A stretch of 13,227 nt of DNA, taken from assembly GCA_017540915.1 (NCBI GenBank), contig JAFYAD010000308.1, forward strand, positions 1 through 13,227, given 5' to 3'. This document shows, piece after piece, positions 6,872 to 13,227 of this stretch. Below the pieces are notes generated by a model. That model saw only the letters and a program-made list of their open reading frames with translations, was not told the origin of the DNA and ran no database searches. The stretch comes from Lachnospiraceae bacterium (lineage in GTDB: Bacteria; Bacillota_A; Clostridia; Lachnospirales; Lachnospiraceae). The position numbers were made by a program, and so were the translations under genes. How positions within the stretch are numbered: the stretch's first letter is position 1; each line of letters opens with the position of its first letter.

Positions 6872-7534
6872 TTAAGCTACCTCGTAAGCGATACCTGCCG
6901 GAGTATTGATGCCGACGGAGGGAATGACACAGTCTGTCATGGCATCAGGCAGGACAAAGCTCTTCGGTATGTTATTGCGTGCATTTGTCTCATCACTGAT
7001 GACACCTGCTGCAATGTAGTGCTGTTCCAATCGTTCCGATATCTCGATAAGCCTGTCGTAAAGATCTTCCGCAGGAAGACTTGCGTCAAGGGTGATACCG
7101 TTGCGTTTTGCCCAGGTGCCTTTAGTACCGTTGATGCCGTTCATGAATTTAATCCCCACAAATCCCGGACCTTTGGATTCCCATGCAAACAGATTTTTTG
7201 AAAAATCGTCTATCAGAATATTGAGCCCTTCTGTCACGGCGTAATCTGATTTGTTCTCGCCCTCCGGTACAAAACACACCCTGACGTCTCCCAGATCTCT
7301 CTCCAACAGCCACAGGAGCTTATCCGCTGCTGAGTGGTCATCCTTAAACACACCGGACAATATAATGAGATTTATATGTTCATCTATGTTCAGCGCTTCG
7401 ATCAGTTCAATAACATTCTGCTGCACCGGTCTGTTTCTGAAATATCCGGGCTTGCCCATGTCTTCTACAGTGTCGCCTTTGCCGTATACTGCCTGTACTC
7501 CGTCCATGTCGATGTAGATATTGATCTTGTCCAT
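6872..7534 (-). CDS. 5'(3')-deoxyribonucleotidase-like HAD hydrolase (NT5C type)
   Basis: This is a 220-residue soluble protein of the HAD phosphatase superfamily. Motif I is DMDGV at 9-13, where Asp9 would be the nucleophile and Asp11 the general acid/base. Motif II is the serine in IILSGV (Ser60). A lysine in GENKSDYAV (Lys95) fits motif III, and ILIDDFSKN (Asp109-Asp110) fits motif IV, which binds magnesium. The order and spacing match the NT5C group that dephosphorylates (deoxy)nucleoside monophosphates. About 70 C-terminal residues after the core (150-220) are not recognisable. The start at 7534 has a good AAAGGAG site. Upstream is the long AT-rich gap, downstream the promoter of the orphan gene, so it appears to stand alone. 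A nucleotide-scavenging role is inferred from the family only. Confidence 0.75.
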   Translation of the reverse strand: MDKINIYIDMDGVQAVYGKGDTVEDMGKPGYFRNRPVQQNVIELIEALNIDEHINLIILSGVFKDDHSAADKLLWLLERDLGDVRVCFVPEGENKSDYAVTEGLNILIDDFSKNLFAWESKGPGFVGIKFMNGINGTKGTWAKRNGITLDASLPAEDLYDRLIEISERLEQHYIAAGVISDETNARNNIPKSFVLPDAMTDCVIPSVGINTPAGIAYEVA

Positions 7535-7680
7535 ATTCTCTCTCCTTTGTATTTGTGTTTTCTGTGCTACTGTTAACGATTAAGCATATGCATTTGCTGT
7601 CTCCCTTGTTGTCCTTGTATTGCATATTAAACCACATAAGGTGTCCTATAAACACCCCAGTCAAACTCAACTCCTTGAAA
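7535..7680. other. Non-coding stretch upstream of the nucleotidase-like gene
   Basis: Ordinary-composition DNA between the nucleotidase-like start and the A-tract array. It must hold the minus-strand leader and presumably a promoter of that gene, but I see no well-spaced -35/-10 pair. A weak 5-bp hairpin GGTGT/ACACC (7640-7656) is present. No gene is supported here. Confidence 0.5.
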
Positions 7681-8170
7681 AAACGATATGAAATTATATG
7701 AAAATACACGAAACAACGATAATAATGGTAAAAATAAATATATATTATGCAAATAAAGGAAATAATACAAGAATGCAATAAAATAAAGATTAAACAAGGA
7801 AATAAATGTAAAAAAATAGAATAAATACAGAAATAATAGAACAATAAAGAAAATATTGAATAAAATGCGATAATGTAAGAATAATGCTTAAAAAACTATA
7901 ATAAATACGAATAAAAAGGATGTAAAGTGATATCATGATAAATAAAAAGAAAAGGTAAGATAATTTTGTAAAAAAATAAACAATAATATAAGAACTTCGA
8001 ATAAGGCTGAAAAATATACACAAAATATCTAAAAACTAAAAAAATAATGAAAAACTCATAAATGATATAAAAATATAGAAAATATACAAAAAAACGTGAA
8101 AAAAACAAATAAATTCATAAAAAATGTGCAAAAATATCTTTACTTTTGAAATTCAATGAAATACACTATA
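7681..8170. repeat. Helically phased A-tract array with 10-bp period
   Basis: About 49 consecutive 10-bp units are built as an A-rich half (AAATAA-like) followed by a mixed half that tends to end in GA. Cutting the sequence every 10 bases from 7681 makes the register obvious. By hand count, G or C occupies only about 6 of 147 positions in unit columns 1-3 but about 50 of 147 in columns 7-9. About 30 of some 52 Gs lie in columns 8-9. The A-runs are on the plus strand: two sampled 60-base lines hold 40 and 39 A, 12 T each, and 8-9 G+C. Unit sequences are not identical, so this is a periodicity rather than a classical tandem repeat. A-tracts repeated in phase with the helix bend DNA, so the stretch should be strongly curved. 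No coding potential is credible. Confidence 0.85.
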
Positions 8171-8174
8171 TGGT
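8146..8174 (+). promoter_or_regulatory. Putative promoter of the FtsL-like / K+ channel operon
   Basis: TTGAAA (8146-8151) is five of six matches to the -35. A 17-bp spacer leads to TATGGT (8169-8174), four of six matches to the -10. The A-rich phased array runs into the -35 from upstream, like a very long UP-element. The predicted start near 8181 gives a leader of about 37 nt. Confidence 0.5.
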
Positions 8175-8217
8175 AGTGTGCAGTAAAACCTACACAAAAT
8201 ATGTGAGAGAGTAAAAG

Positions 8218-8700
8218 ATGACGGCAGAAGACCTGTATTTTGATACCGCGGAATTCAGAGGGACTTATTACGACAACTTTATAGCGAGAAATGCCGGACA
8301 CATCGTAAGCGAAGAGGCTATCGATATTTATTACGATAACCTGGTGGCTTATAATATGCGCAAAAAACAGCGGCTTGATGTCAATATTGGAATCCGGGCC
8401 GCCAGAAAGAGGATTGTCAGGGTTATATCCGTAGCGGTGATAATGGCTGTAATGCTTTCCGCCGTCATTAATCTTAAAGCTGAGCTGACGAACAGGGAGG
8501 CAGCCATCGAATCCCTGACTGCACAGGTGGAAGAGCTGTCAAGGGAAAACACGGATAAAAAGAAAAGACTTACAGAGAACACCAATATCCTGAGCATCAA
8601 ACAGAGGGCGATGGAGTTGGGCATGGATTATGCCAAAAAAGAGGCTGTGGTATATTACACAGTGGGAAAAGAAGACTATATGAGGTCGTATACGTATTAG
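8218..8700 (+). CDS. FtsL/DivIC-like bitopic coiled-coil protein
   Basis: This 160-residue protein has the layout of a small divisome protein. It has a cytoplasmic N-terminal part with many Tyr and Asp (1-50), a basic stretch (MRKKQR and RAARKR), one membrane span at about 66-86, and an outside coiled coil at about 88-122 (ELTNREAAIESLTAQVEEL and onward, with hydrophobics at heptad spacing). A short C-terminal end follows with ILSIKQRAMELGM (124-136). The I-x-x-x-A-x-x-LGM pattern after a coiled coil is typical of FtsL/DivIC proteins, which form a complex with FtsB or DivIB and activate septal wall synthesis. Unlike standard ftsL, it is not next to mraZ, rsmH or ftsI here. The ribosome binding site is weak (GAGAG). 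The next gene, a K+ channel, starts 13 bp downstream, so the two are probably co-transcribed. Assignment is by architecture, not by a specific motif. Confidence 0.62.
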   Translation: MTAEDLYFDTAEFRGTYYDNFIARNAGHIVSEEAIDIYYDNLVAYNMRKKQRLDVNIGIRAARKRIVRVISVAVIMAVMLSAVINLKAELTNREAAIESLTAQVEELSRENTDKKKRLTENTNILSIKQRAMELGMDYAKKEAVVYYTVGKEDYMRSYTY

Positions 8701-8713
8701 GATCCAATACAGC

Positions 8714-9742
8714 ATGGGTAAAGCGAATAGAAACAAAAAAGATAAAGAACAGAAAAACCTTAAAAAGAGAATATTCGAGATAATCCAGATAGGACAGATA
8801 GGGGATGCACCCAGCCGGGCCTTCGACATGATGATCGTGACCGTGATACTGGCCAACATCGCCTGTATGTACATGGATACCTTTGATGAGTTGAACGCCT
8901 ATCACGGTATCTTTTCCGTGGTGGAGATGGTCACGGTCTCCATATTTATAGTGGAATATGCCCTCAGGATATGGACAGCGGATTATCTGTACAGCAGTGT
9001 TAAGCCCATGAAGGCCAGGCTTAAGTTCCTGACCAGCTTTGAAGGTGTTGTGGATCTGCTGACGATACTGCCGTTTTTCTTTTTATCGGGGATGGTGGTA
9101 TTCAGAATGCTCAGAGTGGTGAGGGTTTTGCATCTGTTCAGGCTTAATCCTTACTCGGATTCCCTCAGTGTCATAACAAGTGTTTTATATGAAAAGAGAA
9201 AACAGATCTATTTCAGTATTTTCATACTGCTGCTCCTGATGCTGGGCGGAAGCCTTTGTATATACAATGTGGAGCATGAGGTGAATCCGGACCAGTTTGA
9301 GAATGCTTTCAGCGGTTTCTGGTGGGCGATGGCCACGGTATTCACCATAGGATACGGAGACATCTACCCCATTACCACGGTGGGAAAGATCGTGACCATC
9401 ATCATGAGTTTTCTCGGCGTGGGAGTTGTGGCAGTACCCACGGGTATCATCAGCGCCGGTTTTGTGGAACATTACAATCGTGAATCCTACAAGAACAACA
9501 TGATCGATCTGTCACATATAGGAGAGATCAGGGTGGACAAAGAGTGCGCCGGCATGGGTGTAGGAACATTCATGCAGACTCACAACTGCAGGATCTTTCT
9601 GGTGTTCCGGGACGGATACTCACTCTTGCCCACTGACAATCTTTTTCTGGAAGAAGGGGATATCCTGGTCCTGCAGTCGGAACGTCTCACAAAGCCGACA
9701 TCAAAATCTAGGTTGAAGACCGTTAATAATGTCCGTATTTAA
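8714..9742 (+). CDS. Six-TM voltage-gated K+ channel with C-terminal RCK_C-like domain
   Basis: This 342-residue protein has the full voltage-gated potassium channel plan: S1 about 37-57, S2 65-85 (acidic Glu81), S3 108-124 (Asp114), and an S4 with positive charges at regular spacing (Arg131, Arg134, Arg137, Arg143). These are followed by S5 165-185, a pore helix, the selectivity filter TIGYGD (211-216) and S6 223-250 with a PTG hinge. It would act as a tetramer passing K+ through the inner membrane. The final part (about 265-325), with FLVFRDGYSLLPTDNLFLEEGDILVLQ, resembles a TrkA-C/RCK_C ligand-binding domain, so gating may also respond to a cytoplasmic ligand. The N-terminal 20 residues are strongly basic. 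A weak AGGA site lies 11 bases before the ATG. The last 42 bases overlap the convergent relQ-like gene. Confidence 0.9.
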   Translation: MGKANRNKKDKEQKNLKKRIFEIIQIGQIGDAPSRAFDMMIVTVILANIACMYMDTFDELNAYHGIFSVVEMVTVSIFIVEYALRIWTADYLYSSVKPMKARLKFLTSFEGVVDLLTILPFFFLSGMVVFRMLRVVRVLHLFRLNPYSDSLSVITSVLYEKRKQIYFSIFILLLLMLGGSLCIYNVEHEVNPDQFENAFSGFWWAMATVFTIGYGDIYPITTVGKIVTIIMSFLGVGVVAVPTGIISAGFVEHYNRESYKNNMIDLSHIGEIRVDKECAGMGVGTFMQTHNCRIFLVFRDGYSLLPTDNLFLEEGDILVLQSERLTKPTSKSRLKTVNNVRI

Positions 9743-10504
9743 CCCGGGAATGTTGAGCCCCTGAGGAAGTCCCAGGACTTTCAAAAGTTCCGATTCCACA
9801 GGCTTTTCCTCGACCTTGAAGGCTTCAATGCGCCTGCGTACATCCTGCATCCGCAGGTCGAGAGAGGCATTTTCATCGGCACAGGCTCTGAGCTCTGCCG
9901 CAATGGAGTTTTTCTCATCCTCCGGTATATCCTTTTTGTATCTCAACTGATGTTCCAGAGAGGCCCAGAAGTTTTGTGAGATGGTGCGAAGCTGCACCTC
10001 CACTCTCATGGGTCTCTTTTCTTTTTCCAAAAATATGGGTACCTCAACGATCAGGTGGAGTGAGCGGTATCCGCCGGGTTTTGGGTTTTCGATGTAGTCC
10101 TTGCGGGCTATCAGGGTGATATCGTCCTGATCCGTGAGGCAGTCTGCAAGCCTGTAAATATCCTCTATAAAGGTACATACGACTCTGACACCCGCCACGT
10201 CGTTCAGATTTTTTTCTATGTTTTCAACCGAGATGGGGATGTTCTTGCGTGCCATCTTCTCTGTGATGGACTCCATGGATTTGAGTCTGGTCTTGATGTT
10301 TTCTATGGGATTGCGGTCGTGAGTGAGGGAGAACTCTTCATTCAGAACCTTGAATTTTGTCTCGATCTCGTAGATGGCGCACTGATAGTAGCTCATCAGC
10401 TTACGAAAGGGCGCGGAATTCTGCTCGATTATAAAATTCAGGTCGTGCACTGCCGCAGACTGAAGATTTTCAAAAAACGTCTCGGGATCATTTATCTTTG
10501 CCAT
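9701..10504 (-). CDS. relQ: RelQ-type small alarmone (p)ppGpp synthetase
   Basis: This 267-residue single-domain RelA/SpoT-like synthetase has no HD hydrolase and no TGS/ACT domain, which defines the small alarmone synthetases. Visible motifs are the basic KTRLKS (71-76), DVAGVRVVC with Asp102 as probable Mg ligand, RKDYIENPKPGGYRSLH (134-150), and VEVQLRTISQNFWASLEHQLRY (168-189) with the catalytic-type Glu169 and Gln171. The family transfers pyrophosphate from ATP to GDP or GTP, making (p)ppGpp in the cytoplasm. RelQ forms tetramers through C-terminal helices, consistent with the helical region at about 195-235. The tail from 235 on is longer than in typical RelQ (about 210-230 residues) and not recognised. 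AAAGGTGAT precedes the ATG. Its 3' end overlaps the K+ channel gene by 42 bp, and it lies downstream of the ABC pair after a weak hairpin. Confidence 0.88.
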   Translation of the reverse strand: MAKINDPETFFENLQSAAVHDLNFIIEQNSAPFRKLMSYYQCAIYEIETKFKVLNEEFSLTHDRNPIENIKTRLKSMESITEKMARKNIPISVENIEKNLNDVAGVRVVCTFIEDIYRLADCLTDQDDITLIARKDYIENPKPGGYRSLHLIVEVPIFLEKEKRPMRVEVQLRTISQNFWASLEHQLRYKKDIPEDEKNSIAAELRACADENASLDLRMQDVRRRIEAFKVEEKPVESELLKVLGLPQGLNIPGLNTDIINGLQPRF

Positions 10505-10576
10505 TTTATCACCTTTCCTTTCGGGGGAGAAACCATCGTGATGAAGTTATGATCTGAAATGGTTCCAATTGTGTAA

Positions 10577-10600
10577 ACCGGATCCATATACGAATCCGGT
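10577..10600 (-). terminator. Weak terminator-like hairpin after the ABC transporter pair
   Basis: ACCGGAT (10577-10583) and ATCCGGT (10594-10600) form a perfect 7-bp stem with a 10-base loop. On the minus strand it follows the ABC gene stop by 12 bases, but only a short TTTA follows the stem. Partial readthrough into the relQ-like gene is therefore possible. Confidence 0.45.
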
Positions 10601-10612
10601 CAAAGATCATGC

Positions 10613-12445
10613 CTATTGAAGGACGAACTGACTGTTATACAACTCACTGTAAAAGCCTCCGAAGCTCATGAGTGAGTGGTGGTCGCCCTGTTCTATGATG
10701 TTACCGTCCTTCATCACCAGGATCAGATCCGAGTTTTTGATGGTGGAAAGACGGTGGGCTATGATGAAGCTTGTCCTGCCTGCGGTCATCTTGCTGAAAG
10801 CACGCTGTATGCGGTGTTCTGTGCGCGTGTCTATGGAGCTGGTGGCCTCATCCAGTATCAGGATGGAGGGGATGGCTATCATGACACGGCAGATGCATAA
10901 GAGCTGCGCTTCGCCGGCGGATAACACTGCTCCGCCTTCGCCCAACATGGTGTCATATCCGTGAGGAAGTCTTTTGATAAAACTGTGAGCGTGTACGGCT
11001 CTTGCGGCTTTTTCAACTTCTTCGTCTGTTGCGTCTGGTTTTCCTATGCAGATATTGTCACGGACGGTTCCGGTCTTGATCCATGTTTCCTGCAGTACCA
11101 TTCCAAAATGTTTTCGAAGTCCGTGATAAGGCATTTCGGTTATGCCTTTTCCGTTCAGTTTTATCTCTCCTTCATTGACGTCGTAAAATCTTTCCAGCAG
11201 ATTGATAAGCGTGGTTTTGCCACAGCCTGTAGGCCCTACAATAGCAACATGCATTCCGTTTGTAATATCAAGATTTAAGTTCTTGATCAGGGGTTTGTCA
11301 GGTGTGTAAGAAAAGCTTACATTATCGAATCCCACATTTCCGGGGGTGCCGGAGAGAGCGGCCGGATCTGACTGAGCCCGTGGCGTTTTTGTGTCTTTTA
11401 TGGTGATGTTGTCGGTCAGTGTCTTGTAACTGTCAGAAGCTACACTGATCTCTTCTGCTGTGAATATCTCCTCCGGAGTGTATTTAGGAGCTTCGCACAG
11501 TTCAAAAAGCCGTCCTGCGCATACAGCTGCGTTTTGGAGTTCCGTCAGTACGGATGATATCTCATTAAAGGGCTTTGTATATTGCCCCGCGTAACTTAGA
11601 AAGATCGTGAGGCTTCCCACTGTCATGCCGCCTGAGATAACGTTCAGCGCTCCAATGGCGGCAACAGCTGCGTAAATGCTGGAGTTGACAAATCTTGTGC
11701 ATGGGTTTGTCAGGGAAGAATAGAAGGTGGCTTTCAGGGATGTTTTTTCAAGATCATCATTTATCTCATTAAAAGCATCGATATAATGCCCACCCATGTT
11801 GAATGCCTGAACCGTTTTTTCTTCGGATATGACTTCGTTTATCAGGGTTGTTTGATTTCCCCTGGTTTTGGATTGAGCTGTGAAATACTTGTGAGTATTT
11901 TTGGCGATAAAAGATGCCACAAATAGGGACAGGGGAGTTATCACCACAACGATCAATGTGACCACAAGGTTTAATCTCAGCATGAAAATAAGGGTGCCGA
12001 GTATTGTCATCACTCCCGTAAAAGTCTGGGAAAAGCCTAAGAGCAGACCGTCGCCGATCTGTTCGGCATCGGTTATGACGCGGCTTACAATGTCGCCGGT
12101 GCTGTGCGAATCGGCATAGCTTAAGGGGAGGCGTTGTATGACATCAAGGGCGTCCTGTCTTATGTCTTTTACGACGGAAAAGACCAGGCGGTTGTTTATC
12201 AAGGTCATGATCCATTGAAAAACAGAACCCGCGGCGATCACAAATGCTGCCTCGATTAAGATGGTGGCAATCCGCGGAAGGTCAACGCTGCCTTTTTCGA
12301 TGATGCAGTCTATGGCCCGTCCGTTCAATATGGGCAGGTACAAAGCGCAGACCACTGACAGCACGGAAAAGATCAGGGACCCTGCCGCGCTGATCTTGTA
12401 TTTCGCAACATATTTAAGAAGTTTTGAAAGTGTTTTTTTATTCAT
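10613..12445 (-). CDS. ABC exporter half-transporter with competent ATP site (heterodimer subunit)
   Basis: This 610-residue fusion of an ABC exporter transmembrane domain (about 15-320, six spans) and a nucleotide-binding domain (about 371-607) exports substrates across the inner membrane. Drugs, peptides or lipids are the usual classes; the substrate is unknown here. Walker A is GPTGCGKTT (404-412), the Q-loop Gln452, Walker B ILILDE (528-533) with the catalytic Glu533, and the switch is a canonical AHR (His564). The signature is altered to LSAGE (508-512) instead of LSGGQ. The linker between the domains (about 325-370) is longer than usual and polar. No clear Shine-Dalgarno site precedes the ATG at 12445 (CAAAAACAAAC). 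It follows the partner ABC gene by 56 bp, and the two complement each other as a heterodimeric exporter. Confidence 0.9.
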   Translation of the reverse strand: MNKKTLSKLLKYVAKYKISAAGSLIFSVLSVVCALYLPILNGRAIDCIIEKGSVDLPRIATILIEAAFVIAAGSVFQWIMTLINNRLVFSVVKDIRQDALDVIQRLPLSYADSHSTGDIVSRVITDAEQIGDGLLLGFSQTFTGVMTILGTLIFMLRLNLVVTLIVVVITPLSLFVASFIAKNTHKYFTAQSKTRGNQTTLINEVISEEKTVQAFNMGGHYIDAFNEINDDLEKTSLKATFYSSLTNPCTRFVNSSIYAAVAAIGALNVISGGMTVGSLTIFLSYAGQYTKPFNEISSVLTELQNAAVCAGRLFELCEAPKYTPEEIFTAEEISVASDSYKTLTDNITIKDTKTPRAQSDPAALSGTPGNVGFDNVSFSYTPDKPLIKNLNLDITNGMHVAIVGPTGCGKTTLINLLERFYDVNEGEIKLNGKGITEMPYHGLRKHFGMVLQETWIKTGTVRDNICIGKPDATDEEVEKAARAVHAHSFIKRLPHGYDTMLGEGGAVLSAGEAQLLCICRVMIAIPSILILDEATSSIDTRTEHRIQRAFSKMTAGRTSFIIAHRLSTIKNSDLILVMKDGNIIEQGDHHSLMSFGGFYSELYNSQFVLQ

Positions 12446-12501
12446 GTTTGTTTTTGATGGTGTAATTGAAAAAAGTTTTAACTATGATCTGTGTATTTGG
12501 A

Positions 12502-13227
12502 TCAGTTCTGGGATTCGTATATTTCACGGTAAGTTTCACATTCTCTCAGTAATGTTTCATGGTTTCCGAGGCCTGCACACTCACCGTCCTCCAGCACCAG
12601 TATCTGATCAGCGCCCACTATGGAAGCGGCACGCTGGGAGATCCAGAAGATAAGCGGCCGGTCAGGCATATTCAAAAGGTTATCCCTGAGTTTCCTCTCT
12701 GTGGCGTAATCCAGGGCGCTGGCGGAGTCGTCTAAGATCAGTATGTCCGCAGGCTTGCATAATGCTCTTGCGATGCAAAGTCTCTGTCTCTGACCGCCGG
12801 AAAAGTTTTTGCCTCCCGGAGTGACTGTATAGGAAAGTCCTCCCTCTTTTTGTCGGACAAAATCCGCGGCATCTGCAACAGACAGGCTGTTCCACATTTT
12901 TTCCTCGCTTGCGTTTTTATCTCCAAACTTAAGGTTGTCAGCAATGCTGCCGGAAAAGAGAACGCTTTTTTGCGGTACCACAGCGATCTCGCCGGAAACA
13001 TCAACGGTTCCCGAGGTGGGCTTGTAGGCGCCCGTGATCAGGTTTGCAACGGTGGTCTTTCCGCATCCGGTGGAACCTATAATGCCGATGAGCTGTCCCT
13101 TGCAGGCGCTGAAGCTCAGGTTTTTGACTGCTGCATCGGAATCGTCATGGTATTTGAAACTAACATTATCAAAGGATACGAGAGGCGTTTGGCCATCCAC
13201 GGGAGATGCCTTCCTTGAAACAGGCTC
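12502..13227 (-). CDS. ABC exporter half-transporter, nucleotide-binding part (5' partial, degenerate site)
   Basis: The frame stays open to the window edge, so this is the C-terminal 241 residues of a larger half-transporter; the membrane domain lies outside. The nucleotide-binding domain begins with VSFDNVSFKYHDDSDAAVKN. It has Walker A GSTGCGKTT, Q-loop VPQKSVLFSGSI, a perfect signature FSGGQRQRL and Walker B ILILDDSASALD. At the Walker B end an Asp replaces the catalytic Glu, and the switch histidine is replaced by Gln in WISQRAAS. Asp for Glu and Gln for His mark the degenerate ATP site of heterodimeric exporters of the TmrAB, BmrCD and LmrCD type. The downstream gene supplies the complementary half. 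The apparent GTG start near 13200 is not a real start, because the sequence before it is in frame and the domain needs its membrane part. Confidence 0.88.
   Translation of the reverse strand, partial: EPVSRKASPVDGQTPLVSFDNVSFKYHDDSDAAVKNLSFSACKGQLIGIIGSTGCGKTTVANLITGAYKPTSGTVDVSGEIAVVPQKSVLFSGSIADNLKFGDKNASEEKMWNSLSVADAADFVRQKEGGLSYTVTPGGKNFSGGQRQRLCIARALCKPADILILDDSASALDYATERKLRDNLLNMPDRPLIFWISQRAASIVGADQILVLEDGECAGLGNHETLLRECETYREIYESQN

Noticed and set aside
6575..7201. Plus-strand open frame of 208 codons.
   Set aside because: It runs antisense across the end of the nucleotidase-like gene and the start of the orphan gene, both of which have better starts and features. No family resemblance.
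7640..7656. Hairpin GGTGT/ACACC as a possible terminator or riboswitch element.
   Set aside because: Only a 5-bp stem with no U-tract and no wider conserved structure.
7407..8108. Several minus-strand open frames of 70-145 codons across the AT-rich gap, rich in Phe, Ile, Tyr and Ser.
   Set aside because: They arise because A-rich plus-strand DNA reads as TTT/TAT/ATT codons on the other strand. They have no ribosome binding sites or recognisable domains, and the 10-bp period is incompatible with a 3-base codon rhythm.
7681..8170. CRISPR array or classical tandem repeat.
   Set aside because: Units are 10 bp with variable sequence and there are no conserved repeats of 23-47 bp separated by unique spacers; only the spacing is conserved.

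Overview
The window looks like chromosomal DNA of a strictly anaerobic Firmicute, most likely a Lachnospiraceae (Butyrivibrio/Roseburia-like). This is an inference from mid-40s GC coding DNA with very AT-rich gaps, strong AGGAGG-type ribosome binding sites, an indolepyruvate:ferredoxin oxidoreductase, an SdpR/SdpI module, a GGDEF protein, a RelQ-type alarmone synthetase and a heterodimeric ABC exporter. No rRNA, tRNA, insertion sequence or CRISPR array was seen.

Layout. (1) 1-345: 3' end of an iorB-like gene, closed by a bidirectional terminator. (2) 434-2255, minus strand: an operon of a YhfC-type intramembrane protease, an SdpR-type ArsR autorepressor and an SdpI-type immunity protein. It is driven by a near-consensus promoter (TTGACA-17-TATTAT) flanked by two large inverted repeats. 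No toxin gene is visible. (3) 2543-5422, plus strand: a Dabb-domain protein, a PAS-GGDEL-GAF-like signalling protein and an SDR epimerase-like enzyme, ending in a strong bidirectional terminator. (4) 5497-7534, minus strand: an unrecognised membrane-anchored 405-residue protein with its own promoter, and upstream of it a 5'(3')-deoxyribonucleotidase-like HAD protein. (5) 7535-8217: a 683-bp gap holding the most unusual element of the window, about 490 bp of A-rich DNA in which short A-runs recur every 10 bp in one register and on one strand. It ends at the promoter of the next operon. (6) 8218-9742, plus strand: an FtsL/DivIC-like bitopic coiled-coil protein and a six-TM voltage-gated K+ channel. 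The channel's 3' end overlaps the convergent relQ-like gene by 42 bp. (7) 9701-13227, minus strand: the RelQ-like synthetase, then two half-ABC exporters whose active-site deviations fit one degenerate and one competent composite ATP site.

How they work together. Several units concern envelope protection and signalling: SdpI immunity with an intramembrane protease, a drug-type exporter, a K+ channel, a membrane-anchored orphan, and cyclic-di-GMP and (p)ppGpp enzymes. Apart from the operons named above, the neighbours look like a normal mixture of independent chromosomal units. The strongest candidate for something undescribed is the 10-bp-phased A-tract array at about 7681-8170. Next are the self-contained yhfC-sdpR-sdpI immunity operon with its double-operator promoter, and the pairing of a stand-alone FtsL-like protein with a K+ channel.
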